Positions 26,201 through 39,945 of a stretch of DNA of 64,000 bases are shown here, piece by piece. The notes under the pieces are model-generated. The model was not told where the DNA came from. It made no database searches and was given only the letters and a program-made list of their open reading frames with translations. The DNA is from Heterodera schachtii (lineage: Eukaryota; Nematoda; Chromadorea; Rhabditida; Heteroderidae). The position numbers were made by a program, and so were the translations under genes. The stretch covers positions 241,159-305,158 of the forward strand of contig SIJG01000084.1 of the NCBI GenBank assembly GCA_023374025.1. Direction: 5' to 3'. The first letter of the stretch is position 1; each line of letters begins with the position of its first letter.

Positions 26201-26930
26201 TAAAATCAAAGGAATGGAAAAGAGTTGAGGAGAAAAAGAGAATACCTAACAAAGAAAATGAGAAAGGATATAAAAAGTTGCAAATTTGCACATTTTGCGT
26301 TCGACTAAACGCACAATTTTTAAAAGGTCGACGGAAAATTGCTGAATTATATTGAGATTTCTCATCATAGATTTGATCAAGGCCTTAATCTTTATGAGTT
26401 AAACGCTCGCCCATCCCATCTTAATTGTATATCTCCTGCCTCATTGTCCCCATTAATGCATCTCCTACCCTTTTGTTTTCTACCCCAAAATATACTCCTT
26501 AATCTAAAATACCCTTTCAATCCACAAATACATATTTAATAGTTTCTATTTTTATTTAAATTTTTATTACATTTAATCTTTGATTTTTCAATAGCTTTAT
26601 TATAGTTTGCGAAAAATGTTATTTTTTATAAATTTATTTTACTTTTAGATTACAAAATTTATTTGAATTTAATAAAAAAAATTCGAATATTTTTTTGAAA
26701 CGCAAAATTTGGGGTTATTTTTGGAAAAAATTCATAAAAAAATATTTAGGTTTTTGGTGTCGTATCGTTCTTAATATGGTAGAGCTATGCTTGGTAAAAA
26801 TTTCAACTCATTTGACCCACGATAAGTATAGTTTATTATCGAAAAAAAAATTTTTTAAATCATTTCTATATTCTAATCTCACCGAAAAAATTGCTTACAT
26901 ATTGAAATCTCATGAAAGCATCTGAAAAAT
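23280..26930. other. AT-rich block with opposite strand bias (T-rich + strand)
   Basis: Between about 23.28 and 26.93 kb T clearly exceeds A on the plus strand, the reverse of both flanks. No gene is assembled. Islands at 25680-25795 (open on the plus strand for about 40 codons after an AG) and 26340-26530 are GC-richer. Either an inverted segment or transcription in the opposite direction would explain the switch. Confidence 0.45.
26345..26425 (-). other. Possible decayed tRNA-like sequence
   Basis: On the minus strand GGGCGAGCGTTTAACTCATA followed by AAGGCCTTGATCAAATC resembles the D-arm/anticodon/T-arm order of a CAT tRNA, but stems do not pair well. Probably a relic or chance. Confidence 0.2.
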
Positions 26931-29900
26931 TGGAATTATGTGCAAAAATGTTAAATTAATGTTAAATAAGAAATTGGTTTCTGAAATTATTTCTATTAGA
27001 TATTTATAATTCAATTCGCTCAATATATTTTTTAGGAGAAGCATATTAATTATTTATAGGTCAGATTTAAGGCCAAATTGGGATTCTATTGGTCTAAATT
27101 GTACAGAAAAACTTCGTTTTGTTGTGTCAGGTTTGGTTTTTTGACCAGAAAAAATCAGGAAAAATAAATGGGTCAATTTCCAATTTTGGCATGTTCGGGA
27201 AAAAATACTAAAAAAATTGATGAAGCAAATAGAAAATGAAACGATCGCATGGAATGAAAGAGGACACCATGATCAACAAATAAAAGAAGAATTATTAAAA
27301 TAAGTGCAGGAATAACGGAGTTTTGAATTTTTGCATTTTAAAAAATTTAAGGCCGACAGAACTTATGTTACACCCTAGTATAATGAGTAGAAATTAAAGG
27401 CAACAGATTAAAAAATTAGAAAAGGTACATATCTCAAAATTTGATGCATTAAATAAAGTTAACAATTAATCAATTATAAAAAAATATATTAAAAAATTAA
27501 AAGTATATATAAAAAATCAGTTCCAGAAAATTAAATGCAAAGAAATTAAAGATTTGAGAAAAACAAACTAGAAAAGTTAATGTTAATAATTAAATATGAA
27601 AAGCCATATATTATAGCAAAGAAATAATTTTCAGGTTATTTAATAATTAGTAAATATCATTACTATTTTGCTTAAAAGGCATTAAAATTAAATAATAAAA
27701 ATAAAGTGAAAATATTGTAAAAGATAACAACACTTCAAACAAATAATAAAATATAAACGAAGCAGAATCAGCTATAAATTAATTCTTCATATCAATTAAA
27801 TTCCTAAAGATAAAAATTTGAAAAGAAATAACGAAAATTCATTATAATTAAATATGAATTTAAACTGAAACATTTGATCCATTCAAGTGCCCGCAATCAG
27901 ATTGACTGTTTGTCTCAATTTTGCCAACTTAAAAAATCGAACAAAACCAATCCAACGGTAAAAAAATTAAATTGAAAATAGGAAAAGTAAAGAAATCATT
28001 TAACAAATGAATTGCTTAATTAGTCATACGGTATACTTGAATAACACTTTTTAAATTACATAAAAAATAATCCAATTAAAAAAATCAGCATAGTTTTCCA
28101 AAGCAAAAAAATTAACATGTGAATTGAAATTATTATGTTTTTAAAATTTAATAAAGCGGCTACTGAACGTGGACGTTTAAAACATTTCTATGAAAAGGAC
28201 GTGAAATATTTCAAGTGCCAATCCGACGGACGGATCTTTGCAATTAAAAACAATGAAAATAAAATTTTACGATTGCTTCGCTGAGTATAGCAAATAATAT
28301 TTTTTTTTATAATAATTGTTTTAAATTTTTTAAATAATTTGATAAAAAACATAAATGATGAAATAATTTAATAAACTAAAAATGAAACAAAGCACTAAAT
28401 GCATTCAAATAAATATTTATATGAATTGAAATAATTAATTCTTCAAATTCCAATATAAATCCCATGATGCTGCAATATAAATGTTGATCTTCTTGGCACT
28501 TGAATTAAGAAATATTCCCATAAATTAAATTAAAGAAATCAAAGCCTTATTAATTTTCTATTATTTTACATGAAATTACGGAATTTTTATTCTACAGTTA
28601 ATACTAAGTGTATTTAACTCAATTACCAATAAATTAAATATTTTAAATTTTATTACCTACTCTAATAATTTAAAACACAAAAAATTAGATTTTGATTTAA
28701 CAAATATATACAAATATTTAAAATAATTCTAAGTAAAAGTTCATAACCTTAAAAGTATTAAAAAATAATAATGATTATGATACATTTTTCTTTGAATTTA
28801 CATAATTTTAATGTAGAAAGAACGAAAGATATTTTATAAATTTTAGTTAAATTTTTATGTTATGTATATTAATGGAATTACACCGGGGGAGGGAGAAAGT
28901 GTAAAAAATATAAATTTTAAATGAATTATCTCTTTTTTTAATAAATCACTGTGATGTTGATCAGAAAATTATACAGCATAGCAACTAAAATATCCAAAAA
29001 ATTATCGAAAAAAAATAAAAATAAAATAATTGTTAATAATAATTAATAAATCAACATTAAAATACAAAATAAGCTGATTCGTCAAAACAGTGAAAGATAT
29101 CATTCCTCACTGCACAAAAAATACGGAGCTTAAAAAATTGATTTAGCGCCACATAAATTTGTTAAACTAATTTTATATGAAAAAAGAACAAAAATTAAAA
29201 CATTATTTCTTAGGTTATGGATTATTTGAAGATAAAATGTTATTTATTCCTTAAAAACATATATCACTTATTAAATTTTTAAATTAAAGTTAGGTAAATA
29301 AATCATTTAAACTTCATGAAAAAGCTAGATTTGAAAGAAGCCTTTAAGAAAACGGAACACAAAGGCAATAAAAATTAAAATTTAATGAATATGGCGCTAA
29401 TTAAAATAATTTATGTACATTAACGGAAGATTCAATAAAATAAATTCAACACAAATAAAACTGTAATCACAGACATGTAATTGAAAATTAATTTTTAGAT
29501 TTTATTTTTTTATTAAAAATAGGTATAAGAAATTTTTAATTGTGTCAAATAAAAGTGTTATCCAAAAGTTGCGGGTTTATGATTATATCAATTTTTTAAA
29601 TAAATTATAGTTAAATTTTTTTGAAAATAAATGAAAACTAATTTTTAGATTTAGTAAAAATAAACATTGGATATTAAATATTATAAAAATCTGGGCGAAA
29701 TATAAATTTAAATATTCGAGTTTAAAGTATTTAAATTTCAAAGTTTATTTTGAGTTGGATATTACAGTAGTATTTTAAAATAAAATCTTATCGCGCCTCT
29801 ACTCTGGTGTTTATGCATGAATTATCCAAAAGAATAAATATTACAATATAAAGTTGTGAATTAGTAATATAAATTTTATTAAATAAATAAAACTTAATTT

Positions 29901-32900
29901 TACATTAATATCCCAAAAATAATGTTCAAACCATAATAATAATCCAAACGATTCACTTCAGCGAATGTTTAGAAAATGTATTTGTGTGAAAAAGGATCTA
30001 TTGAATAAAATTAAAAAAAGAACTTTGAATTTGTAAATAATGATGTTGGATAGTGAATAATTTGAATTTATGGCGATCTGACTTATTGATTTTATTTGTT
30101 ATTTCTATGTCCATCCGCCCCTTCCCTCGTCCATAAAAGTGGACACCTCCCCCCATTTTGTTCTTTTCCTTCATCATTCATTATTTTGTGTTTCCCAATT
30201 TGTCCTCCGACCAAATGAATAAAGTTATTTATTTATTCCTTTTCTTTGTTTGTTCTAAGTGGAAGAACACAACAAATGAAATCATAAACTTTGTATAAAA
30301 TGACTTACATACCGGTGCGCACAGATAATTTAATAAATATTTTTTTAATTGAAGAGAAATAAAATAATGTTAAACAATAAAAAGCAGTAATGATGGATTT
30401 TTTGTTCGAAAGCTAAATTATTTTAAATTCATATATTAATATTCTAAATACTAAATAAATAATATATCAAAAAACTTAAAAACTAATGAAAGAATGACGA
30501 TGAAATTAAAACTAACTATTTTATAATTTAACTTTAAATAAATTAAAATATTTAACAACTGTTAAACCAATTAAAATTTTATTTTTAATTTGACATAATT
30601 AAATCAGCATTATTTTTTATCTACAAAACACTGAAAAATAACAAAATATTTATATAAATTTAAAAGTGTTTTTTTTAATTAAGAAAAATACTAAAATCGC
30701 ACAAATAAATAAGAAGTACAAAAAATTAAAAAAAAATTTAAAATTTTTTAATAAAGAAACGAATGGGTTAATAGATATAAGCATTTGGCTTAAATTGGAA
30801 AAATTAAGAGACAAAGGGTAATAATTATTTTTCAACAAAGTGAAGAGAAAACTAAAATAATATAATTCAATAATTTGTCGAGTTAAAGCAAAAAACATTA
30901 AAAAAGAAATAACTAAAGAATTATATAAAATTTAATTTTTCTATCAAAATTACAAAAAAAAAGAAACAGCATCTAAAACATTTTTTAGACCAATAATTCT
31001 TAAAATACCAAGTAAATACTATTAAACATTAAATACCAAATTTTTTGTTTATCACAAAAAATATTTTTCAATACAAAAATAGCGCAAAATTAGCTTAACT
31101 TATTATAAAATACCAATAGTGATATTCATCGAAAATGAATCTAATATTTAATCTTTAATTAAATAAAATATGACTAATGGACAAAATTATTATCCTTGTT
31201 GCTGAGCTCAATACCCAAATAAAGTTAAAAAACAAAATAATTTTAAATTAAATCGGGGTACATTTCGACGATTAATGACATAAGAATGATAATAAAACTT
31301 AAAAATATACTTTAAAAATTTGAAAAATGTTTTTTTACTTTATCAATTAAATTTATTATCTAATAAATAGTATAAGGTAATAAGAATATTTTGAAAAATT
31401 ACATAAAAATTAGATTATTACTATCTGTTAAGAAGTTAATCAAATCCGATACAAATAGTCAGAAAGATGCATCCTAACACCAAGTAAATAAATTATACAT
31501 AAATATGAATAATTATAAATTATAATGTTTTAATTGATCAATAAGAATTAAATTAATGTTTTAACATATAAAATATATATACATTTTGGTTGAACACAAA
31601 CAAAAAGTTAATTCAGCAGCATGAGATGGAATTATTCGCAATAAGTTGTGATTTTAATTAAAAATAAAAATTGAATTTTAAAATATATCATTTCTTAATT
31701 AACAAAATTGATGGTTGACAAAGCACAGAACGAATCCAAGACCGTCGAACATGCTTCGCTTGCTAATTTTAGAAAAAAAGATTAATAGAATTGTAAATAT
31801 TATTAAATCTTATATAAAAAACTAGATAAATATGTACCAAAAAAACTTCACAAATGAGAAATACATTAACTTATTAACTTCCCTTAAATGTGTTGGAGCT
31901 CTCAAGAAAAATTCCAGAAAATTATTATAAATAAATGACATAAAATCAAAAAATAAATAAACTCAATCGTAAAAAATTAAGGTGATTAAATAATTAAAAT
32001 TTTAAATAATTTAATATTCTTGCCATAAAATTTGTTGAAAAAATATCATTTAAAAAAGTAAAAAGAAGGAATTATTAATTAAAAAACTTTTAATTTATTG
32101 TTCACAGAAAACCGGTACAACGAAACCTGAAAACGCAGAGGAAGTCATGTCATGGATAGGAAATATTACTAATTACATCTAAATTTAATGATTGCAAAAG
32201 CAAAAAAATAAAAAAATAGAATGAGTAGAAATTAAAGCAAATGATTACAAAATAGAGAAAATGTACATATTATATAACCAAAAATAAATCTAAAACTCAA
32301 ATCTTAATTCTTTTTAACATTTGAACATTACTTTTTTAAAAAGAAAAAAATGAACCGGATAAGCTAATTAAGGAAAAGCCAAATAAAAAGGTTTATTTAA
32401 TGTAGTCAAAAATTATGAACAATTTAAAATTAAAAGTCATTAAAAGTGTTTATCGAATTTGTTTTTTTTAAATTATATAAAAAATAATGCTTGTTTACTA
32501 AATTAAGGAAAAGCCGAATATAAATGATTTATTTTAATGAAGTAGTCAAAAATGAATGAATACCTTAAAAAGTCGACAAAAATAATAATAAAAAGAAAGA
32601 GTTCACTAACTAATAAATAAAAGCTAGAACAGAAAAAATTTAATAATAAATTTTTCAACTTTGAGAAATAATATGTCAACAAAACATAAATTTTAATTAA
32701 ATAAAAACTTTAACGATTTAAAATTCTTTTACATTTAAATTATTCACAAAATATTATAAATTAGGTATAAACTGCCGTGCGTTTCTTATTTTTTTGAAAT
32801 TATGCTTTTTAATGACGATCACAAAAATAAGTGTTAATTACATTATGGGATGTGAAATAAAATAATGACGTCTGGCTTTATAATTATTTTTATTTGTCAA

Positions 32901-34740
32901 AATTCAATTATTTAAATTAAATACAAAAAAACAAAAAAAAATGAAGATAACAAAATTGCAAAAATAAAATTAAAGAATTAAAAAATATATTATTATGAAA
33001 TTATACACAAGTCGTCAATTTTTATGCAAAAATAAAAAAGGTAGAAAAACAAACACTGTTAGATGTGTGATATCGTTAGAGGCATTTGCATGTATAAAAA
33101 GAGTGAATGGATAATTTGGAATACTTTCGTACGTGAACATGTAATGATCCGTAACCTATAGCGGGTTATCAGTGACGAAATTAAGATTAAAAGAAAAATA
33201 TAGAAATAATTTATTAAAAGATATAAAAATATATAAATATTATAAATATTTATTTTAAAAAATAGCTTATATGGAAGAGTATTGTGAATAAAAAATAAAA
33301 AATTTAAATTAAATATTTAAATGGGCAGCCAAACAAAAATTTAGAAAAAATACAATTATTTTATTTAATTGATTTTATAATAATTTAACAATTTTTATAA
33401 ACAACTGCAATTGGAAAGATAATATTATTCAGCTGTAAAACTCAGTTATATAAACGACTCGCCTCAAAGGCCCCATTAAATTTAAGCTGAATATGGATTA
33501 ATAGATACTTTATTAATTTTTTAACAAAATAACTTTAAAAATGTTATTAATAAGGCTGAATTAAAATGCAAGAAAGATATAACTATGTACATAAAATTAA
33601 ATCGTTCATTTTTGCAGTCAGTGTACTAAAAGCACAGAGACCAGCATAAAATTCGATCCGAGCCTTGAATTAAAATGTTGTTAGTAAATAAATGATGATC
33701 ACTTTATTAAATTATTGTCAAAAAAAAATGAAAAATGCTAATTTAAAAATGTATGCCATATAAAAAAAGTGAGTAAGGAATCTTTTTATAATAAAATTAA
33801 ATAGTATATACTAAAAGATAGCAAAATAAAAAAATAAATACGAAAAATTGAAGTAAAATTAAATGAAAAAACATTAATTTTAATTATTATGCAAAAAAAC
33901 ATAACAAAATTTTTTTGGACATATTATCCGTTTTTGTAATAGAAGAAAAAATAATTTAAATTTATATTTTTTATATAAAATAGAATTGAAGATTTCGTCG
34001 ATTTAGCTATTAAAAATTAGCATTAAAGGGCGAAAGTTTGTTTTTTATAAACAAATGCAAAATATAAATAAATAAATAAAATTAAAAATGATATATTTTA
34101 TACGGTAATTAAAGGAAGAAGTAATTAATATTTATTCAAAGATTTGTAAAAATCGTTTTGTATAACTCATTAATAATGCAAAGCAGGAATAAACAAGAAT
34201 ATTGGAGATAGAATAATCAGCAAAAAAAAAATAGAGTTTTCCGTATTAATGATAGATCTTTTTCCTAATTAAAAAATTTTATAATATTTTGTATAAAATG
34301 AAATTTAATATGCTAAAATTATATTTATGACAAAATTCACACATATAATATAAAAATAATTGAACCAAAAATGGAATATGCTATTAATGAAAGGATCGCG
34401 TCGAGTTGGAGTAAAGGCTGTTATGGCCAAACTTGAAAATAAGAAATAATCTGCAAATAGTCTAAGCAGTACAAAACATATACAACAGACATAAATTTAT
34501 AGTGAAATGCTCGAGAGGTGTTAATTTTTTAATACTATATTTTCTCTAATTATCCCCCAATCTCCATTAATCCCCAACCTCCATTTATCACCCAGTCTAT
34601 GATGAGGTTAAAGATAATCCACCAGTATCCTTTTATCCCCCAGGGTGATACTCGATTTATAAATTGTTTTTAATTTTAATAAAAAATATTTAATTCTGAA
34701 TTAAACATATTCAAATGTTTAATAAACAAGAAAAAATAAT
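26930..34740. other. AT ocean, block 3 (A-rich + strand)
   Basis: A-rich plus strand. A pyrimidine-rich island at 30100-30260 includes an AATAAA. Small minus-strand coding-like islands: 33455-33500 (after TATTCAG, encoding KFNGAFEAS), 33635-33685 (after TTCAAG, encoding ARIEFYAGLCAF) and 34350-34440. None is identifiable and linkage between them is unproven. Confidence 0.4.
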
Positions 34741-34749
34741 ACAGAAAAA

Positions 34750-35010
34750 TCACTTGGGATTATTAACAGCCGTTTTACCATCCGGCTTTTCATTTTTTGT
34801 TGTATTGTTCGCGCCAGTCAGCATGAACTCCAAAATTTCTGGCCAACCATGAATTTTGGGAGAGTACCCATTCCACCATTTATTGCTTCCCAAGCCAAAT
34901 GTAGTGCCAGAGTTAGCGGGAGTTTTACTCAACTTTAGTGCAACGTTCCACCCCTTCCCCAGAGACATTAAAACAGTTTTTATATAAGCGATAAATGATG
35001 AGGCAACCAA
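34750..35010 (-). CDS. Candidate terminal exon of a small membrane or secreted protein, unknown family
   Basis: This minus-strand frame ends at TGA (34750-34752). It is far richer in G+C than its surroundings, as expected of coding sequence in this genome. It reads a hydrophobic stretch (FQSLFLLVASSFIAYIKTVL) followed by a soluble part containing SLGKGWNVALKLSK, GLGSNKWWNGYSPKIHGWPE and a polar end KPDGKTAVNNPK. The frame stays open upstream to about 35066 with no ATG before the internal Met of VLMSLGK, so it is probably the last exon of a spliced gene; possible acceptors (TTTTTCAG, CTTCCCAG) lie near 35090-35120. I do not recognise the family. A one-pass membrane or signal-anchored protein is the most that can be inferred. 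Confidence 0.5.
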   Translation of the reverse strand: MVASSFIAYIKTVLMSLGKGWNVALKLSKTPANSGTTFGLGSNKWWNGYSPKIHGWPEILEFMLTGANNTTKNEKPDGKTAVNNPK

Positions 35011-36854
35011 TAAGAACAGCGATTGAAATTTCTCAAAACAATTATATGTTTGTTTGTTAGTTTATATAGATTTGCTGCTTGACCTCTCTGGGAAGAATAA
35101 ATAAAATAATTTTCTGAAAAATAAATGAAAAACAAAAGAGCAGAAAATAAATTTTTATGACCATATTAGAATAAAGAATGATTATTTAAAAGTTTCAATT
35201 TTCAAAAAAATTAAAATGTAGTAGTCAAAAATAAATACAAATTATTAATTAAAAAACATTATTTTTCGATGCGCTCATAAATATATGCATAGCTCAAAAA
35301 ACTTCCTTTTCACATGAATTATTCATCCGAACTACTCTAATAAAATAAAAATGAATAAAAATGAAATTATCCTATCTTAAATATTTAAATATCTTATTTA
35401 AATAAACCACTATTTGTTTTGCAATAAAAATAAAAGCTTTATTAAATAACAAATATAACTTAAATTGTTGCATTTATCTATTTTTCGAATGAGTGTTATC
35501 TGTTAATCAGTAAATAAAGGTCAAATAATAAATAAAACATAAGTGACATTAAAAATGCAAAAAAAAAATGTAGAAAAATTAACCTTAAAAATTTTGATTT
35601 TCTTAAAATCCAGGGTTAAAAATGAATAATCATCGAGCTCCTCCGATATAGAACAATAAATTTAAAAATTCAGTCAATTATACAAAATAACTATACGAAA
35701 TGCAATTATTTTAATAATTTTTATTTTGCATAATAATTTGCTAAATGAAAAGTAATTTATTTTTGAATTCAAAATTTTAAATAAGAAAAAAAATTTATGT
35801 TTTTTTTTTACAAATCCATTCTAAATAAGAATCAACCAATCAATTATTGATGACGACGATGGATTTAATCCCTCTGAGCACTTTGATGAATGCCAGCCAT
35901 CAAATGAAGCTTAAAGGCTAAGACAATTAATAATTGAAAAAATCTATTCGTTAAAATAAAATAAAATTCACAATCTAAATAAGCTAAAAGGTGAATTATT
36001 TGTATGAAAAATAAAAGCAATTTATTATTACTAATCAAAAACAAGTGTAATATAAGAAAAAACAAATATAAAATAATAAATATTTAATACATATATAAGA
36101 CAATACATAGGCTTTCCAACATTTTTTTCTCGGGGAACAGAGACTGTAGGGGAGAGGCCAGAGATGTGAAAAAATGATCAGGAGCAAGACCATGGAGCCT
36201 AATTAAAGCGGGTGGGGTGATCAAAGAACCGCCTACTAGGAGAAAGACAATTATTGAAGACCCAAAATAGAAAAATGAAATTAATTTAAAAACATTAATG
36301 ATATATCGGATTCAGGTTCACAATCGATTATTGTTTTTTTTTTTTGGATAATACCACAGTTATAACTATATAAAAATATTTTTTTTTAAATAAAAATGAC
36401 TAAAAAAGAAAGAGTTATTAAAGCATAAATAAAACATTAACATGAAATTAACTGATTAAATCTATAATATAAGAGAAAAAATGAAATAAATACTAAGAAA
36501 TTTATTCAGAATTATATATTATTATATTGTAAAAAATAAGAGAGGAACGGATATTCAAGACTAATATAAAAATCAAATTAAAGGAAAATACGCCTTTAGT
36601 TAATTTATCATTTGCTAAGTTTCAAGAATGGCACTAAAATTTTATCAAAATGGTAATCAATGAACAGAGTTTTGATGCAAAATAAATGATATTTTAAATT
36701 AAATGTTAGGAAAAAATTTTTAAAAATAGGAATTATAATTTAAATAAATAAATATTAGATAATAAAAAAATAATAATTGCTAAAAATGTGTAAAGCCAGA
36801 AAAATTAAGGAATGAGAAAAACCGGTCCAAGAGAAGACCTAAGAAAATAGAGAC

Positions 36855-37010
36855 CGAAACTAGAGTAGCACGGGACCGGGATTTTTGACAAAAACCGGGA
36901 CCGGGACTTACCGGGACTAGAAAAGTCGGGACCGGGACCGGGACCTCGATTTTCGTCCGGGACCGGGACCGCAAGAAAAGCCGGGACCGGGACCAACCGG
37001 GAATTTTCCC
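36855..37010. repeat. CCGGGACCGGGACC word array
   Basis: Irregular repeats of ACCGGGA, about 15 copies, flanked by CTAGAGTAG on the left. The minus-strand frames at 36780-37182 exist only because of this array. Related arrays: 55738-55785 and 59460-59690. Confidence 0.85.
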
Positions 37011-37299
37011 AAGAGAAAAATTTTTTGAAAAAATTTTGAAAATTTGAGTGCACTTTGTTACGAAAATTTCCTAAATTCAAAAATGTGCCAAGAAGATTAA
37101 TTTTCTTTTGGGGGAGGAATTCGAAGAATTTTCTTAAAAATTTTGATTTCAGGGGGGGGTCTTGAAATTTTCTGGGTCCCAAGATTCTGGATTTTTTAAT
37201 AAATTAACAATTTCTTAAATTTTTTGCTTTTAAATCGCTGTTTTTGTGGCGCTGTTTTCTAAAAAACTTTTGGGAACATTGGTGAGGGGGCGGCAGGGT

Positions 37300-37325
37300 C
37301 CGGCGGTGCCGATAGGCGTCGCCGG
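37300..37325. repeat. GC hairpin, copy 7
   Basis: CCGGCGGTGCC-GATA-GGCGTCGCCGG: the stem keeps pairing except one position. Confidence 0.85.
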
Positions 37326-39477
37326 AAAAAACCGAAACTTAAAAAATAATTAATAGAGAAATTAAATATATAAATAGCTTTTTAATTTTCTATAAAAATA
37401 ATTTAAGATGCGATAAGAATTTTTAAAGTAAATTGAATAGGCAGGATATAAATTTAAAAATAATTTGTGTATAAATATTAATTGACATTAATAGTTGATT
37501 GCAATATTTGAATATCTCACCTAATTAAAAACATATAAATTTAATTAAACAGTAATGGTATACTAATTAAAAAGCACAGAAAAAAGTTGAGAAGCTGCCA
37601 AATAAGAAAGTGAATTAAAAAAATGATTGATAAATTAAAAATATATTTAAAAAAAGTTATGATTGAGTAAAATATATTTGATTATTAATTAGTTGCTTTT
37701 TGTAAAAATGTATCAAGCCAGAAGAATCAGAAAGCAAAAAAACGACCCAAGTGAAGTTAATTTTTAAAAATTAAAAGCCAAATATTATAACAAAGAAATA
37801 ACTAGCAGATAATTTATACTATTATATAATTTTCATTAATATTTTTATTTAATGTAGAAACCAAAAATTTGTAAATACAGAAAAAACTTTATTAAAAGGC
37901 ACAATAATTAAAAATTAAATAATAAATTTAAAAAGAATGCAAATTATATTATTTTGTTTATAAATTTGTGATTAAAAAAAACATTAATAATGACTAAAAT
38001 AAAGATGGGAAGAGAAAAGCTATTAAAATAATATAAAAAATAAACAAAATCAGATAAATTGTATTTGATTTTTTTAATATTAATATATCAAATTAACATT
38101 AAAACAATAAAATTTAATTCAGATTATATAAAATAGCTAAGAAAGGAACAAAGTAGAACATATTAATGGATATGTAAATAAATGAAATACAAAATTTCAT
38201 AACAAGATTTTGTACATTAAAAGTCAGTAAACATGAAATGAAAATATTAAATTACGTTTCTTAATTTTCCCGAATAATTGGGCAACATTATATTTTTTCA
38301 TGATCATGAGGCGTAAAATAAATGTAAATTAATTAAAAATAAAAATAAATTAGCAAAAATTAAAGAAAATAATTTTCTGAAATGAAAATAAGAATGAAAT
38401 TAATTATGAAAAATTAAATAAAAAATAAAAAAGCAAAAAATAAATTAAATTTTTTGATTATATTAGAATAAAGAAATGATTATTTAAAAATATTTTTATA
38501 AAAAAGGATTCAATTTTCTAAAATATTTAAATTAGTAGTCAAAAATTAAGATACAAATTGGGCGATAAAGGCAGAAATATAAATAAGATTATTATAATTG
38601 TTTCTTTTCTAATGATATCTTTAAAATTTAACAAATTAACTCTAAAATTAATTGAAAATTAATATGCAGAATGAATTTAGTCATTCATAAAAGCTTGAAG
38701 AGAAAAAATAATTTATGAAAGTTCTATTTAGTTTTTTTGCACGCAATCTAATTGGCGCGAATGTGATTTAAGGACCAACAATGCACTTAGTTTTTTTGAT
38801 TGTAAATGAGTAATAATTTTTTGGAAACGGATAAAATTTTAATATAAAAATTAAATTCCTAAACTAAATTAAAATAAAATATCAAATTTTATTTTTAATA
38901 TTTAAAATCAAAAAATTGTTAAGTGTGCCTATATGTTGAGAGAAATGATTTGATTTGGTTCTTGGGATGGTGATAAATAAATAAAAAGGAAAAAACTACT
39001 TATTTCATAACTATTTTAAAATTTCCTTCCATACGAAATGGCGCTCAATAAAATTCAAGTTAATATATAGCACATTCAATCAAAATAATGCAAATCAATC
39101 AAAAAGGTTTTATTCATTTCATCAATGGGACGATGCTAAATTAAAGAATAAAATTAAAAAACTTCAATAAATGGTATTATAATATAAAAGCAATAATAAA
39201 AAATAAACGCTATGAGGAAAAATAATTCAAATTTATACCCTAAGGAGCTGAATTATTATACAAATAACAATTAGAGAAAATAAAAAAATTAATGAGTAAT
39301 TAATTTATTTTTTAAATAAAAATAATGTAATAAAAAATTAAAAATCAAATGGAAGAAATAACCAAAATAGAAATTCCAATAAAATTTGTACAAATAAGAA
39401 CTTTAATGAGAAAATATTTATGAGTGAAAAGTTAATTTTAAAATTCCATCAAATAAAGATGCGACAAGTTCAGCTGA

Positions 39478-39536
39478 CGGGAAACGGGAACGGGATTCCC
39501 GTCTTTTCCCGCGGGATTCCCGTTCCGGCCGGTCTC
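39478..39536. repeat. Short ACGGGA/TCCCGT array
   Basis: GACGGGAAACGGGAACGGGA is followed by its complement GGATTCCCGTTCC, then GGCCGGTCTCTG. Confidence 0.75.
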
Positions 39537-39834
39537 TGTTTTTAACCATGCCTATTCTACCATAAATGGTGTTTTTACTCATCAAAAATTAATTTATTTT
39601 GCAAAAAACGGTGCGATCATTTAGGGCCTTTTCGCACTTTGAAGATGGCTTTATATCATTCAACATTTTTCGATCTATTTTTAATGATTTTGAAATAGGA
39701 TCTTAGTTTATATGACTAAAAACATGTTAATCTTAAAAGCACAAATACAAAAATAAAATAAATGATTAAAAATTAATTTACATTAGTGACTACCACATTT
39801 TTAGTTGGTTTAAATAATTTGATTTGTTTATTAG

Positions 39835-39945
39835 TGTCGGCATCGGCACTCCGATCAAAATGCTGCCGACATCGCGGAGGAAGACGATGGCAGCCGTGAA
39901 TATGCCATTGCGGCTATCACGATGTATAATGATTTATTGAAAAAA
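39835..39945 (+). CDS. Candidate internal exon, 37 codons, unknown protein
   Basis: A GC-rich island bounded by TTTATTAG on the left and GTAATA on the right, in phase 0 at both ends. It encodes HSDQNAADIAEEDDGSREYA then IAAITMYNDLLKK, an acidic helix-like segment. The 40 bases upstream are T-rich as expected of a polypyrimidine tract. No neighbouring exon was found, and the minus strand is also open across most of the island, although its third positions are much more C-rich. Orientation is likely but not certain; function unknown. Confidence 0.35.

Noticed and set aside
26345..26425. A functional methionine tRNA gene on the minus strand
   Set aside because: Anticodon-like CAT context is present but the acceptor, anticodon and T stems do not pair.
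34337..34460. A plus-strand mini-gene MKGSRRVGVKAVMAKLENKK
   Set aside because: Only 20 codons from the nearest ATG; the minus strand is equally open after TTTTCAAG and better fits the local T-rich strand.
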